Part shown: positions 1 to 9,884 of the stretch, one piece after another
Numbering within the stretch: position 1 is the first letter of the stretch
Layout: every line of letters starts with the position of its first letter
Assembly: GCA_023251135.1 (NCBI GenBank)
Contig: JAHEZJ010000027.1
Span: 1 to 64,000, forward strand
Length of the DNA: 64,000 nt
Origin: Flavobacterium sp.
GTDB taxonomy: Bacteria; Bacteroidota; Bacteroidia; Flavobacteriales; Flavobacteriaceae
Direction: 5' to 3'
Notes under the pieces: generated by a model
The model's input: only the letters and a program-made list of their open reading frames with translations
Database searches by the model: none
Told to the model about the DNA's origin: nothing
Made by a program: the position numbers and the translations under genes

Positions 1-132
1 TTTTTTTTCAAGATTAAATTCCGACCTTATAGTACGGGGCGTGCCGATGGCTCTTTTTTGGAATTCCTTTGGAATGTTCTTATCGTGGCAACAGATTTTA
101 ACCCGATCAGAATAGATTTGGTCTTATAAGAA

Positions 133-278
133 GTTCCATAGGAACGATCGATATAGATTGTTTTTAATTGGCTCCAGCTTTAGCTGGAGGTAAAAATGGA
201 ATAAAGTAAGAGGCTTTAGCCAAATAAATTATCAGGTTTTTAAGCTATGAATATTTTGGCACTCCTTCGGCTAAAGCC
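133..278. repeat. Cluster of small palindromes in a gene-free stretch
   Basis: The first 319 bases hold no supportable gene. Three short inverted repeats are visible: GTTCC-ATA-GGAAC at 133-145, CTCCAGCT-TT-AGCTGGAG at 172-189, and GGCTTTAGCC at 212-221 facing GGCTAAAGCC at 269-278. They look like the short repetitive intergenic elements common in Flavobacterium genomes. Whether they are transcribed or act as protein-binding sites cannot be told from here. Confidence 0.5.
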
Positions 279-319
279 GTACACAATTTAATTTATGAAT
301 TACATTAATTATAGAACAC

Positions 320-351
320 AAAAAATGGACTTATAAGAAAGTCCATTTTTT
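320..351. terminator. Bidirectional intrinsic terminator
   Basis: A 13-bp perfect stem (AAAAAATGGACTT / AAGTCCATTTTTT) with a six-base loop. It has a T run on either strand and lies just past the stop codon of the META lipoprotein gene, so it should end that minus-strand transcript. Confidence 0.75.
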
Positions 352-374
352 GTATTATTTGGAGAGTAGTAAAA

Positions 375-809
375 TTATTTCGCCACTTTTTTAAAGCGCA
401 TCATTGGAACATCATTCAGTAACAAGTTCAGTTTACCTTCTTTATCAATAGAATAGGCATTGATTTTTCTAATCATTTCGGTAAAAGTTTGCTCTCCGCC
501 GCCTTCGCAGAACATCATGGTTGTCGGACCTTGCTCGCCAAAGCTGATGGTTTGTCCTTTTAAAGTATAAGGAGCGCTATAGCCATTGCAGCCGGCATTT
601 CCGGATACCTGACCCGTACTTTGATCAAACTTTATAAAAGGTTTTTTAGTGGGAAATAAACCGTCAAAAGCAATACGAGGACCGGAAATGTATTCCAGTT
701 CCCAGGTGGTGTCATAAAGAGCGGTATTTTGCGTGGTATTTTTCGTGCAGTTGCAAGAAGTGAAAACTAAGGCAACAGCTGCCAACATTAGGGTGAAGTA
801 TTTTTTCAT
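375..809 (-). CDS. META/HslJ-like domain lipoprotein
   Basis: A 144-residue exported lipoprotein. The start is placed at MKKYFTLM rather than ten codons upstream because this gives a normal signal peptide ending in the lipobox FTSC. The mature part has the META/HslJ pattern: a strand containing TTWELEYI, a central GNAGCNGY motif, and a late strand ending MMRF. Such domains occur in small envelope proteins linked to stress or antibiotic tolerance, but their biochemistry is poorly known. It lies about 145 bp after the beta-barrel gene of the metal-efflux operon on the same strand and could be its last member. The family call is firm; the role is not. Confidence 0.8.
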   Translation of the reverse strand: MKKYFTLMLAAVALVFTSCNCTKNTTQNTALYDTTWELEYISGPRIAFDGLFPTKKPFIKFDQSTGQVSGNAGCNGYSAPYTLKGQTISFGEQGPTTMMFCEGGGEQTFTEMIRKINAYSIDKEGKLNLLLNDVPMMRFKKVAK

Positions 810-954
810 AGGAAAAGTTTTAGGATATAAAATTAACAAGTTTTAGGTTATCATGATCGTTTTTCAAAGAGAACTTAAGGTAAATTTTTAAAATATTGAA
901 TCATTCTAAATTTGTAAATCCGCTGTTTAGGGATTTTATCCTTGAGAACCGAAA

Positions 955-1623
955 TCATCCCTTATTAAAGCGATAACCAATTGTTACGAAAAAGTTCTCG
1001 TTGTAAATTTTCCATTGCCGGATTGTATTTGCATTTTCGATTAGAGGAACAAAACCGCGAAGATATCTTGCTCCAAGAGTAAAACCATTTGGAAACTCAT
1101 ACGTTAAACCGGTCACAAAACCGGCATCCATTTTCTGGCTGTAGCCATGGGAAGCTTTGCCAGTTCCGTAGAATGCTGTATCGGTATATAAATTTCCATC
1201 GGTATCTTTACGCTGCACGGAAGCGTTCAGTAAAAAACCGAGGTAAGGACCAGCATAGACTTGTAAGCCTTTGTAGTAAAAAGCAGGACTAACGGGGAAC
1301 AAATCAACATACTGGCGTTTTAGCCTGCTGGTGAATCCTCCGTTTATGCTATCTGCGATTTGAAGCGCTGTTTGTTTTCTGCTGTAAAACAATTCGTGTT
1401 TTAAACCAAAATATTGTGAAATTTTGTTGTCTAAAGTGATTCCGATAGTCAGGCCGTTCAAACTTTTTGAAGCCCCGTTAGTAGAAAGGCTGTCTAAATC
1501 TCTCCCTTTTAGCGATGACCAGTTTGTACCGGCGCTAATGCCAAAAGTAATACCTTCCTGTTGCGCGCTCATTCGCATCATAAAAAGCAATATCAGGCAA
1601 ATTGTATATGTTTTTTTCATCAT
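955..1623 (-). CDS. Outer-membrane beta-barrel protein (PorT-like)
   Basis: A 222-residue protein with a signal peptide (cleavage probably after RMSAQ) followed by alternating amphipathic strands such as GISAGTNWSSL, FGLKHELFYSRKQ and GFTLGARYLRGF. It ends on a strand, VTIGYRF, as outer-membrane barrels do. The length fits the eight-stranded barrel family often labelled PorT or OMP_b-brl_2. It starts 11 bases after the stop codon of the TolC-type gene, so it is probably co-transcribed with the metal-efflux genes. A role in metal handling is inferred only from that position. Translation may start at either of two adjacent ATG codons. Confidence 0.75.
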   Translation of the reverse strand: MMKKTYTICLILLFMMRMSAQQEGITFGISAGTNWSSLKGRDLDSLSTNGASKSLNGLTIGITLDNKISQYFGLKHELFYSRKQTALQIADSINGGFTSRLKRQYVDLFPVSPAFYYKGLQVYAGPYLGFLLNASVQRKDTDGNLYTDTAFYGTGKASHGYSQKMDAGFVTGLTYEFPNGFTLGARYLRGFVPLIENANTIRQWKIYNENFFVTIGYRFNKG

Positions 1624-1634
1624 TTCTCCTTGTT

Positions 1635-2927
1635 TTAAAAATTAATATCCCAAATTCCGGCCGCTTTTTCGAGTTCGACTAATGAAGCAGCATAGCGATA
1701 TACCGCTTCAAAGTAATTGAGTTGTGTTGCATTGTACGTTTGCTGTGCGTTCAGGACATCCAACAATAGGGTTTCTCCGCGTTTGTAACTGTATATTTTG
1801 CCGTTGAGCAGTTTCTCGGCATCGGTTAACAAACCTGTATTAAATTGCTGTACCTGTTTTTGTGCGGTGAGATAATTAAACCATGCTTTTCTTACTTCGG
1901 TCTGAACCACTAACTCTGTCTGTTGGTACAATACATCGGCCTGAAACAAACCGTATTCAGCGGCTTTTAATTCGCCTTTATTTTGGTTGGAGAACTTTAA
2001 AGGAATGCTTATACCCGCCGATACAGCAGTTGTTGATGGAGTAGGAGCAACAACATTACTCACCACCGATGCAGTTTCTACGCCAAAATGTACTCCCAAA
2101 TCCAAAACTCTATTGGCTTTTGTCAGCTTTAAAATATCCTGAGATACATTTTTATTCTTTAAGGCAGCCAGCACATCCGCTCTGTTGTTTTGAGCAGTAA
2201 TAATCAGTTCATTTAAATCAAACGATCGGTCAAATTTTGTTAGATCCCCGGAAGGAGAATTTAAACTATCCTTTTTTTGTTCTCCAATAAAACTTCCTAA
2301 TTCCAGTAAAGAAGTTTTCCAATCGGCTTCACTTTGGTACACCTCATTTAACATCGAATTCGCTTCAAGTTTACTTTGACGGGCATCAATTTCGGCAATA
2401 CTGCCAAGCTTAAACCGGATACTGTCGGTTGCAGCGATATTCTTTAAAATTTGGTAAGAGTTTAACTGTACTAAAAAAATCTCTTTCTGTTTTAAGCTCT
2501 CTAGAAAACTCAAAGTAGCGGCTGCACGCAGGTTTCGAAAATAATCTTCCAATAAAGCTTTGGTAAGTTCCGCGGTGCTTTTGGCCATATTGATTCGTGC
2601 TTTTCGTTTTCCGCCAAGTTCGAGCGTCCAGCTAAGTTCTGATGAAAAACCGTAGCCCATTTGCATTCGGCGCTGGCCATTATCACTGGCTCCTACAGCC
2701 AGTTCGGGATCAGGAAAAACTTTTGAGGCTGCGACATTGGCTTCTGCCATATTTACATTAAATTTTTGGGCGCTGTACTCGAGATTATTTTTGCTGACTA
2801 AGGTCAAAAAATCAGTGTAATTCATTTTTATTTTTGTGAAAGTAGTATCAACCTGTGCATTGGATACTGTCGAAATAAGTAGCAATAGCAGGAGGATTAT
2901 CCAGTTTTGTATGTTCTTTTTCATCAT
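1635..2927 (-). CDS. TolC-family outer-membrane channel of the metal-efflux operon
   Basis: A 430-residue outer membrane factor with a signal peptide (ends near STVSNAQ). It has the doubled helical and barrel pattern of the family, including long helices such as RAAATLSFLESLKQKEIF and AVYRYAASLVELEKAAG near the C-terminus. It would form the exit duct for the RND pump encoded just upstream (gap of 11 bases). Gene order is adaptor, pump, channel, as in czc/cus systems of Bacteroidota, so CzcC/CusC-like is a fair label. No acylated cysteine is seen at the mature N-terminus. Confidence 0.85.
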   Translation of the reverse strand: MMKKNIQNWIILLLLLLISTVSNAQVDTTFTKIKMNYTDFLTLVSKNNLEYSAQKFNVNMAEANVAASKVFPDPELAVGASDNGQRRMQMGYGFSSELSWTLELGGKRKARINMAKSTAELTKALLEDYFRNLRAAATLSFLESLKQKEIFLVQLNSYQILKNIAATDSIRFKLGSIAEIDARQSKLEANSMLNEVYQSEADWKTSLLELGSFIGEQKKDSLNSPSGDLTKFDRSFDLNELIITAQNNRADVLAALKNKNVSQDILKLTKANRVLDLGVHFGVETASVVSNVVAPTPSTTAVSAGISIPLKFSNQNKGELKAAEYGLFQADVLYQQTELVVQTEVRKAWFNYLTAQKQVQQFNTGLLTDAEKLLNGKIYSYKRGETLLLDVLNAQQTYNATQLNYFEAVYRYAASLVELEKAAGIWDINF

Positions 2928-2938
2928 AAGGTTTCATT

Positions 2939-5900
2939 TTATGGATTGTCGATTTTGTGTTGTATTTCCTTTTTGGGCAAATCAAACTTTTTCTCGATCA
3001 GATAATAAAGAGAAGGCAAAGCAAAAAGCGTTAGTATGGTAGAGAACAATAGTCCGTAAACGATAACTGTTGCTAAAGGTCTTTGCACATCACTGCCTAT
3101 TCCAGTGGCTAAAGAAGCGGGCAGCAAACCGAGTACCGCGACGGTCGCTGTCATTAAAACAGGACGAAAGCGTTGTTTGGCACCATTGCATACGGCTTCG
3201 AGCAGTGCCATTCCGTTTTTGCGAAGCTGATTAATGTGCGAAATCATAATAACTCCATTTTGTATGGCCACACCAAACAAAGCAATAAAACCTACCGCTG
3301 AGGATACATTCAGCGTCATCCCACGGACCGTAAGAGCTAACATGCCACCAAATAAAGCCAATGGTACAATACTCATTAACAGTCCTGCCTGACGAAATTT
3401 TCCAAATGCACCGTAGAGCAGCACAAACATTAAGGCCAATGCGAGAGGGACAATAATGGCCAAATGACTGTAAGCCCGCTCCTGGTTTTCGAATTGTCCG
3501 CCCCATTTTAATTTAAATTTTGCATGGTCGTATTTTACTTTTTCTTCAATTTTTGATTGTGCTTCCTTTAAGAAAGAACTTAAATCGGCGCCTCTTAGAT
3601 TCAGGCGAACTGTTAGATGGCGTTTGTTCATTTCACGGGCAATGGTACTTTCGCCGGTGTTAAGTTTGACATCGCATACTTGTGACAACGGAATTTTGAC
3701 ACCTTCAGAATTGGTAAGCATCAGGTTGCTTATTTTTTCAGGATCATTTCGGCTTTCTTCATTGTAGCGCGCGGTAATGTCATATACCTTATTGCCGACA
3801 AAAATTTGCGAAATGGCTTTTCCACCCATAGCCACTTCGATTAATTCTGAAACAGCATCGACATTTAATCCGTATTGTGCTATTTTCTGACGGTCTGCAA
3901 TGATTTGTACCTGAGGCAATGGCGGTTCCTGATCGATGGCAAGATCGACAGCACCTTTTACCTCCTGAAGGGTTTTGATGACATCTTCCGCAATTCGTCG
4001 CGTTTCTTTATAATCCTCGCCATATATTTTCACCACCAGTTCGCTGTGAGCACCTGAGATTTTATCCATCACCCCGTCGATCATAGGTTGCGAAAACCCA
4101 ATATTATAGCCTGGCATAGTAGCATATTCGGCAGCTAATTCTTTTATTAAATCTTCTTTTGTTTTTCCTGATTTCCATTGCTTATAGGGTTTTAAACCCA
4201 CACTGCATTCGTAATGCGAGGGTGTCCAGGCATCAGTCCCGTCATCGTTACGACCTGCCTGTACCATCATGTAAGTCACTTCTTCGTGTTTTAAAGTACG
4301 ATGACGCAGTGTATCGCTCATTTCTTTCGATTTTTCTAAAGTAATGCCCGGAGGTAAGGTTACCTGCAGCCAGATCGACCCTTCATCCAATGGCGGTAAA
4401 AAATCTTTTCCGACCACGGTGGTAAGTACAAAAGCGAGAACCAATACTGCAATCAGAGGTGCAAATACCTTTTTGGGAACCTGCATGATTTGCTGTATGC
4501 GATGATGGTAAGCATTGGTTAATTTTTCCAGCCATTTGTTGTGATGCATTTTCTGTGGCTTGCGGTAGATGAAATAAGCTAATCCGGGTATCAGCAGTAA
4601 AGCAACCAATAAAGCGCCAAAAAGGGCATAGCCTACGGTAAAAGCCATTGGGGTGAATAGTTTTTTCTCTACACGCTCAAAAGCAAACAATGGCAAATAG
4701 GCTGTTATGATAATCAGAGTGGCAAAAATGATGGGACGGACTACACTTTTTACACTGGCGGCAACTGTATTTTCGGTCAGTTCTTCTCTTTCGTTGTCTT
4801 CCCGTTTTTTTAAAATGGTTTCCATCATCACGATGGCGCCATCGACAATAATTCCAAAATCAATTGCTCCAAGCGAAAGTAAATTGGCAGGAATGTGCGT
4901 GAATTTCATCAGTATAAAAGCAATCAAAAGCGAGATCGGAATGGTAATCGCCACCAATAAAGCACCTCTCCAACTGCCCAGAAAAACAATTAAAACAATT
5001 ATTACAAGCGCCATTCCTTCCAATAATGTATGAGAGACCGTAGTAAGTGTGGTGTCTACCAGACTGGTGCGGTCCAGAAAAGAGTGTATTTTAACGCCTT
5101 CAGGAAGGTAATTTTTATTGAGGTCGTCCACTGCTTCATTGACTCCTTTTAAGACCACAGAGGGGTTTTGGTTTTTAAGCAGCAATACAATTCCTTCGAT
5201 ATTGTCCGAATAATCAACCCCGCGTTTGTCGGTGTATCCTAAGGCTCCTTTGCGTTCCAGATTGCCATATTTTAACTTTCCGATATCACTCAGGTAAATA
5301 GAGACTCCATTTACCGATTTTACAACAATGCGTCCAATATCCTCCAGATTTTTTACCAAACCGATTCCTCGTACCACATACGACTGATCTCCGCGATTGA
5401 TAACACTTCCTCCGGTATTTGCATTATTTTTTTCGATGGTTTCCGTTACTTCACTTAAGGATAAACCGTACTGCTCCAATTTAGCGGGATCGAGTTCCAC
5501 CTGGTATTGTGTTGTAATTCCTCCAAAATTAGTAACATCAGCCACTCCCGATACCTGTTTGATACGCGGAATAATCGTATACTCCTGTAGTTCGCTCAGC
5601 TCTCTTAGTTCGTGGTTGTTGCTTTCGATGATATAACGGTAAATTTCGCCTGTAGGAGAGGTCAGCGGATCTAAACCCGGGACAGCGCCATAAGGTAATT
5701 CGACATCATTTAAGCGCTCCTGAATTCTGGTGCGGGCAAAGTAATCTTCAATACCGTCATCAAAAACGATCGTTACCATCGATAAACCAAACGTACTTTT
5801 GCTTCGCATTACATGTAAGCCCGGCAAACCGTTTATAGCCCGTTCTATCGGAATGGTGATCTGTTGCTCGACTTCTTCCGCCGCCAGACCCGGAACCTGT

Positions 5901-6052
5901 GTTACGACTTGTGAGGTGACATCGCCGATATCGGGATAAGCCTCAACAGAAAGTTGTGTCCAGGAATAGTATCCAAACAAAGAAAGGAGTAAGAATAATG
6001 CCAGTATCAACCAGCGTTTTGCTATTGTTGTTTCAAATATATTTTGTTTCAT
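2939..6052 (-). CDS. CusA/CzcA-family heavy-metal RND efflux pump
   Basis: A 1037-residue inner-membrane RND transporter that would drive metal ions out of the periplasm or cytoplasm using the proton gradient. It has the usual twelve-helix plan: one helix at residues 13-30, a large periplasmic loop, a helix cluster around 335-530, a second loop, and a final cluster at 865-1020. Transmembrane helix 4 carries DFGIIVD (D398 and D404), the signature separating heavy-metal RND pumps from drug pumps. It lies between its adaptor (8-base gap) and channel genes. The metal (Cu/Ag or Co/Zn/Cd) cannot be settled by eye, so no cusA or czcA symbol is given. Confidence 0.9.
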   Translation of the reverse strand: MKQNIFETTIAKRWLILALFLLLSLFGYYSWTQLSVEAYPDIGDVTSQVVTQVPGLAAEEVEQQITIPIERAINGLPGLHVMRSKSTFGLSMVTIVFDDGIEDYFARTRIQERLNDVELPYGAVPGLDPLTSPTGEIYRYIIESNNHELRELSELQEYTIIPRIKQVSGVADVTNFGGITTQYQVELDPAKLEQYGLSLSEVTETIEKNNANTGGSVINRGDQSYVVRGIGLVKNLEDIGRIVVKSVNGVSIYLSDIGKLKYGNLERKGALGYTDKRGVDYSDNIEGIVLLLKNQNPSVVLKGVNEAVDDLNKNYLPEGVKIHSFLDRTSLVDTTLTTVSHTLLEGMALVIIVLIVFLGSWRGALLVAITIPISLLIAFILMKFTHIPANLLSLGAIDFGIIVDGAIVMMETILKKREDNEREELTENTVAASVKSVVRPIIFATLIIITAYLPLFAFERVEKKLFTPMAFTVGYALFGALLVALLLIPGLAYFIYRKPQKMHHNKWLEKLTNAYHHRIQQIMQVPKKVFAPLIAVLVLAFVLTTVVGKDFLPPLDEGSIWLQVTLPPGITLEKSKEMSDTLRHRTLKHEEVTYMMVQAGRNDDGTDAWTPSHYECSVGLKPYKQWKSGKTKEDLIKELAAEYATMPGYNIGFSQPMIDGVMDKISGAHSELVVKIYGEDYKETRRIAEDVIKTLQEVKGAVDLAIDQEPPLPQVQIIADRQKIAQYGLNVDAVSELIEVAMGGKAISQIFVGNKVYDITARYNEESRNDPEKISNLMLTNSEGVKIPLSQVCDVKLNTGESTIAREMNKRHLTVRLNLRGADLSSFLKEAQSKIEEKVKYDHAKFKLKWGGQFENQERAYSHLAIIVPLALALMFVLLYGAFGKFRQAGLLMSIVPLALFGGMLALTVRGMTLNVSSAVGFIALFGVAIQNGVIMISHINQLRKNGMALLEAVCNGAKQRFRPVLMTATVAVLGLLPASLATGIGSDVQRPLATVIVYGLLFSTILTLFALPSLYYLIEKKFDLPKKEIQHKIDNP

Positions 6053-6060
6053 AAAGTCAT

Positions 6061-7233
6061 TTATTTCGCTTCAAGGAGATAAAAAGCTCCTGCACTGATA
6101 ATTGTTTCATTTGTTTTTAATCCTGAGAGCACGGCTATTTTTCCATTTTGTGATATTCCGGTCTCGATGTAACGACGGACGTATTTGCCCGGTTCTGACT
6201 GGACAAAGACAAAGCTTCTGTCATTGACTTGCAATACTGCCTTGGCGGGTATGAACAGGGTATTTATGGGCTTGTCGGTAAATTTTACAGAGACAAACAT
6301 TCCCGGTTTAAGGATATGATCGGTATTGTTACAGGCTATTAACACCTGTACGCTTCGGGTATCCTCATCTATTATTTCGTCGACATGATAGATTGTACCT
6401 GAAATTTTCGTGTTCGGATAAGCGCCGGAACTGATTTCGGCCCCTTGCAGTTCTTGCAAAAAATGAATGTCTTTTTCCTTAATCTGCCCGGCAACCCATA
6501 CTTTTTTGAGATCGGCAACTTTTGCTTTTGGTCCGGCATCTTCTTTTAAATACTGTCCTAATACCAGTTCATTGGTTATTACTTCTCCGGCAATGGGCGA
6601 GGTGATCACTAAGGGCTGACCGAAAATCAGCTTGTTGGTGTTTATTCCAAAAACTTTAAGGCTGGCCATTGCATTTTGATATTCTTTTTCACTGATTTCG
6701 AAATTGGTTTCGGCTTCTTCGAGATCTTTCTGTGAACCAACACCATGCGTTTTCAGATCTTTTTGACGTTTTAACGAAAGACCGGCAACCTGATAACCCG
6801 ATTTAGCCTGAAAGAAGTTTTTTTGAGCTTCTGTAAAATCGGGAGAAACCATTTCAAATAAAGGGGTTCCGGGCAATGTTTTCATTCCGAGTCTTGCATG
6901 TACTTTGGTAACTCTTCCGGAGAAAGGGGGAGCAATTTCGGCATACGAATTCGGAATTGCTTTGACCGTTCCGGCAGTTTGTAATTCGAACTGATAGGGC
7001 TCGGCTTTAACAGTTTCCAATTTTAGTTGGAGCGCAATATTTGATTTTTGCGGAACCAGGATGGTATCTCCTTTTAAAGAAAAGTTTTCAACCTCTTTTT
7101 TTTCGGTTTTGTTCTGGCAGGCTAGCAACATTGAAGCTGTCATTATAACAAGTAGGAGGTTTTTACATTCGGGATTTCGAGGGCAGGTTTTTGATAGTTG
7201 AAACGGGAAACGTTTGGTAGTGTTTAATCTCAT
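6061..7233 (-). CDS. RND efflux periplasmic adaptor lipoprotein (CusB/CzcB-like)
   Basis: A 390-residue membrane fusion protein linking the RND pump to the outer-membrane channel. The order of parts fits the family: lipoyl/barrel half (around SGRVTKVHARLGMKTLPGTP), a coiled-coil hairpin (residues ~140-190, with SLKRQKDLKTHGVGSQKDLE), the second lipoyl half (PIAGEVITNELVLGQYL) and a beta-barrel near 270-330. The lipobox MLLAC is preceded by an unusually long, polar 33-residue N-terminus; no later in-frame start would keep the signal, so the first ATG is used. It is the first gene of a minus-strand operon ending at the beta-barrel or META gene. Confidence 0.85.
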   Translation of the reverse strand: MRLNTTKRFPFQLSKTCPRNPECKNLLLVIMTASMLLACQNKTEKKEVENFSLKGDTILVPQKSNIALQLKLETVKAEPYQFELQTAGTVKAIPNSYAEIAPPFSGRVTKVHARLGMKTLPGTPLFEMVSPDFTEAQKNFFQAKSGYQVAGLSLKRQKDLKTHGVGSQKDLEEAETNFEISEKEYQNAMASLKVFGINTNKLIFGQPLVITSPIAGEVITNELVLGQYLKEDAGPKAKVADLKKVWVAGQIKEKDIHFLQELQGAEISSGAYPNTKISGTIYHVDEIIDEDTRSVQVLIACNNTDHILKPGMFVSVKFTDKPINTLFIPAKAVLQVNDRSFVFVQSEPGKYVRRYIETGISQNGKIAVLSGLKTNETIISAGAFYLLEAK

Positions 7234-7688
7234 GTCATTTTGATTTTATACGCATTAATTAAATTTTGTGGTTGGCTATAGGTATAGCATGACCGCAGAA
7301 AATTTGGGAACAGTAGTATTGGTAGGGTAACACATCGTGTGCTACACCAACAAATCATGATCCTTAAATCTGGCGCAAAAGTAGACTGGCATTCCCGAAA
7401 GAGCCATTAGAGACCTTTTAGAAAAAAATTAGAATTCTATTAGAAAATAGGGCAAAACCGCTTTTGGGTTTTAGAAAATAACCGGGTAAAGTAAAGAAAA
7501 TGTACCGCTTTTTGGAGTGTGTGAAGGAAGAAAATACAAGCTGACACTTCTTTAAGTTAAGAATGAATCATAGGTGTTTAAAATGTTGAAATAGAGTAGT
7601 TTTGCGTAATAGTGTAATCTGGCTTGTCATGTTTTTTTATGACAGTTGTTTGACTCTGAATAGCCGAAGGTATAGCATTGAAAGAATG
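7234..7688. other. Intergenic region upstream of the metal-efflux operon
   Basis: This 455-base gap separates two minus-strand units and holds no supportable gene. It contains a minus-strand CAAAAGTA (reads TACTTTTG, a -7 match) at 7376-7383, without a clear TTG at the right spacing. A small imperfect hairpin (TAACACA-TCG-TGTGCTA) lies near 7327-7343, inside the inferred leader of the adaptor gene, and could be a regulator site. A short stem (ATAGCATT/AATGCTAT, 7672-7692) overlaps the histidine kinase stop codon and may be a weak terminator. Confidence 0.4.
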
Positions 7689-9056
7689 CTATTGTAGGTT
7701 GAAGGTTACCGTAAAAGTTGTTCCCTGATTTTTTGTGGAAGTAACGCTGATAACCCCTTTGTGGAGCAGAATGATTTTCCTTGTTAAGGAAAGACCAATA
7801 CCATTTCCATCAGCGTGAGTTTTATTAGAACCTCTGTAAAATGGAGTAAAAATAGGTTCCAGCTCTTCGGGTAAAATACCAATCCCATTGTCCGAAAAAC
7901 GAAGTTCTATTGTATTGCTGAGAAACGAAATGGAAACCATGCTTTGTTGATCGACAGAAAATTTACAGCCATTTTCAAATAAATTGGCAAAAGCAACTTT
8001 TAGAAGATACTCGTTTCCATGGATGGAAATCTGACTGTCCTCTTCAAAATCGTTCTCAAAGTGGATGCTAATGTTACAGTCCGGATTTGACTTTTGAACT
8101 TGTTGGCGGGCATCTAACAGCACTTCATCAATACGAAGCTGTTTAAAAGCAATTTCCGAAGGATCGTAATTGGCTTTCGCAAGATCGAGCAAACTGTTCG
8201 AAAGTTTGGCCAGTTTTTTGGCATCCTGTAAAGTGTTTTGAATGACCATTTTATATTCTTCCGTATTGCGTTCTTTATGGCTTGAGAGCTCTAATTCGGC
8301 AATAATTGCGGCAAGCGGTGTTCGTAGCTCGTGCGAGATGTTTGAAACAAATTGTTTCTGAGAGTCGAAGGAACTTTCGAGACGGTTCAGCATTTTATTG
8401 AACGTGGTAGCCAGTTCGGTAATTTCATCTTTATTTTTGGAAGTGTCCAGACGCAAATCAAGATTTGTAGCCGAAATGGTTTTAGCCTTGTTCGTCATTT
8501 TAACAATAGGTTCAAATGCTTTTTTCGAAAAAAAACGACCGGCAACGTACAGCAGCAGAATCGATAAGATAAAAACTAGGATGCAGGTTTCAAGGAGGTT
8601 GTAGAATTTGATGTAGCCAAATCCGTCATATGCTGCGGCCGTAATAATGTACTCTTTTCCCTGAAATCGATAAGTCATGCCTATAACCTGCCATTCTTTT
8701 TGATAAAATTTTATTTCACCTTTACGGGCAATTTCATTGATCATCGACTTGGTTTCTTTCACCACATCAATGTCAACAGCATCGTGATAGAGTAGGTGGA
8801 AAGCAGGGGTATAAATGGCAACTTCAACCTCGTTTAAGGTGGCTCTGTTGTTTTTGTAAATGTCCTGTAGTGTTTTACTGTCGACTTCAGCATTCAAAAA
8901 TAAATTGGCTTTGGTGATCGCCTCTTTCTTTAACAAAGCATAGAATTCTTTTTCTCTGTTTTCTTTTGCCGAAATTAGAATAATAGCAGCAAACACTAAT
9001 AGAATAGTGGCCGTGACAAGGGTAAATAATAGGGTTAGCCGGGTTCTTGTTTTCAT
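7689..9056 (-). CDS. Sensor histidine kinase
   Basis: A 455-residue membrane histidine kinase. Helix 1 is at about residues 8-29 and helix 2 at about 156-173, with a periplasmic sensor loop between them. A HAMP linker follows (to ~230), then the H box NISHELRTPL (phosphoacceptor H242) and the ATPase part with N box (NLFENGCKFS), G1 (DNGIGI) and G2 (GNGIGLSLTRKI). Its start overlaps the stop of the response regulator by four bases, so the two are translationally coupled. Next to the metal-efflux operon it may sense metal, as CusS does, but the sensor loop is not rich in Met, His or Cys, so the signal remains open. Confidence 0.9.
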   Translation of the reverse strand: MKTRTRLTLLFTLVTATILLVFAAIILISAKENREKEFYALLKKEAITKANLFLNAEVDSKTLQDIYKNNRATLNEVEVAIYTPAFHLLYHDAVDIDVVKETKSMINEIARKGEIKFYQKEWQVIGMTYRFQGKEYIITAAAYDGFGYIKFYNLLETCILVFILSILLLYVAGRFFSKKAFEPIVKMTNKAKTISATNLDLRLDTSKNKDEITELATTFNKMLNRLESSFDSQKQFVSNISHELRTPLAAIIAELELSSHKERNTEEYKMVIQNTLQDAKKLAKLSNSLLDLAKANYDPSEIAFKQLRIDEVLLDARQQVQKSNPDCNISIHFENDFEEDSQISIHGNEYLLKVAFANLFENGCKFSVDQQSMVSISFLSNTIELRFSDNGIGILPEELEPIFTPFYRGSNKTHADGNGIGLSLTRKIILLHKGVISVTSTKNQGTTFTVTFNLQ

Positions 9057-9736
9057 TCTGTTTTCAAAATAAATCCCATCCCCGATTTTGTATGAATGAG
9101 TTTTTTATCATAATCCCTGTCAATTTTTTTTCTCAGATAGTTGATATAGACATCAATAAAATTGGTACCGGTATCAAAATGAGTGTCCCATACTTTTTCG
9201 GCTATTTCTACGCGGGAAAGCACCCGCTCGGGATTTTGGAGCATATACTCTAAAAGCTTAAATTCTTTTGGAGTAAGGCTAATTTCCGTTTCATTTCTTC
9301 GGATGCTTTTGGTTTGCAGGTTCATTTCAAGTTCGTCATACTTCAAAATAAAGCCAGTGGTATGGATTGAATTACTACCACTTCTTTTTAACAAAGCTCT
9401 GATACGAACTAATAATTCCCTCATTTCAAAAGGCTTTGTGAGGTAGTCATCGGCTCCCGCATCAAAACCTTCCACTTTGTCATCTGTTGAGCCCAAAGCG
9501 GTTAACATTATGATAGGAAGATCGGGTTTGATCAAACGAATCTCTTTACACAAATCAAGTCCGTCCATTTTAGGCAGGATGATATCGGTAATAACCAGAT
9601 CGAAAGGATTCTGTAACACCAGTTTTTTCGCAGAGAGACCATCATAAGCCACTGTAGGGAAAAATCCATGTTCAGTAAGTCCCCGCTGAATCAACTCAGC
9701 CACTCTTTGGTCGTCTTCTACTACTAAAATTTTCAT
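9053..9736 (-). CDS. OmpR/PhoB-family response regulator
   Basis: A 227-residue two-domain regulator. The receiver domain shows the acidic pair at D8/D9, the phosphoacceptor D51 in VITDIILPKMDG, a conserved Thr (MLTALG) and Lys (LTKPF). The C-terminal winged helix has the family pattern SLTPKEFKLLEYML and YINYLRKKID. It is the first gene of the pair with the histidine kinase. The likely targets are the metal-efflux operon downstream and itself, by analogy with CusRS/CzcRS; this is inference from position. Confidence 0.92.
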   Translation of the reverse strand: MKILVVEDDQRVAELIQRGLTEHGFFPTVAYDGLSAKKLVLQNPFDLVITDIILPKMDGLDLCKEIRLIKPDLPIIMLTALGSTDDKVEGFDAGADDYLTKPFEMRELLVRIRALLKRSGSNSIHTTGFILKYDELEMNLQTKSIRRNETEISLTPKEFKLLEYMLQNPERVLSRVEIAEKVWDTHFDTGTNFIDVYINYLRKKIDRDYDKKLIHTKSGMGFILKTE

Positions 9737-9741
9737 CTCTA

Positions 9742-9749
9742 CAAAGTTA
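9742..9749 (-). promoter_or_regulatory. Possible -7 element of the two-component operon
   Basis: On the minus strand this reads TAACTTTG, matching the Bacteroidota -7 consensus TAnnTTTG just upstream of the response regulator start. No TTG lies 17-23 bases further upstream, so the promoter call rests on one box. Confidence 0.35.
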
Positions 9750-9884
9750 TACGATTGAATGTAGAATGGGAAAAAAATTAGGTATTAATTAAAGACGAAG
9801 CTTAAGTATTGGTAAGGCAAACCCAAAGTTTGCCGTTTGCTTTGCTTGAGAGTGTGAGTATTTTACAACCGATAACTGTAGGCA

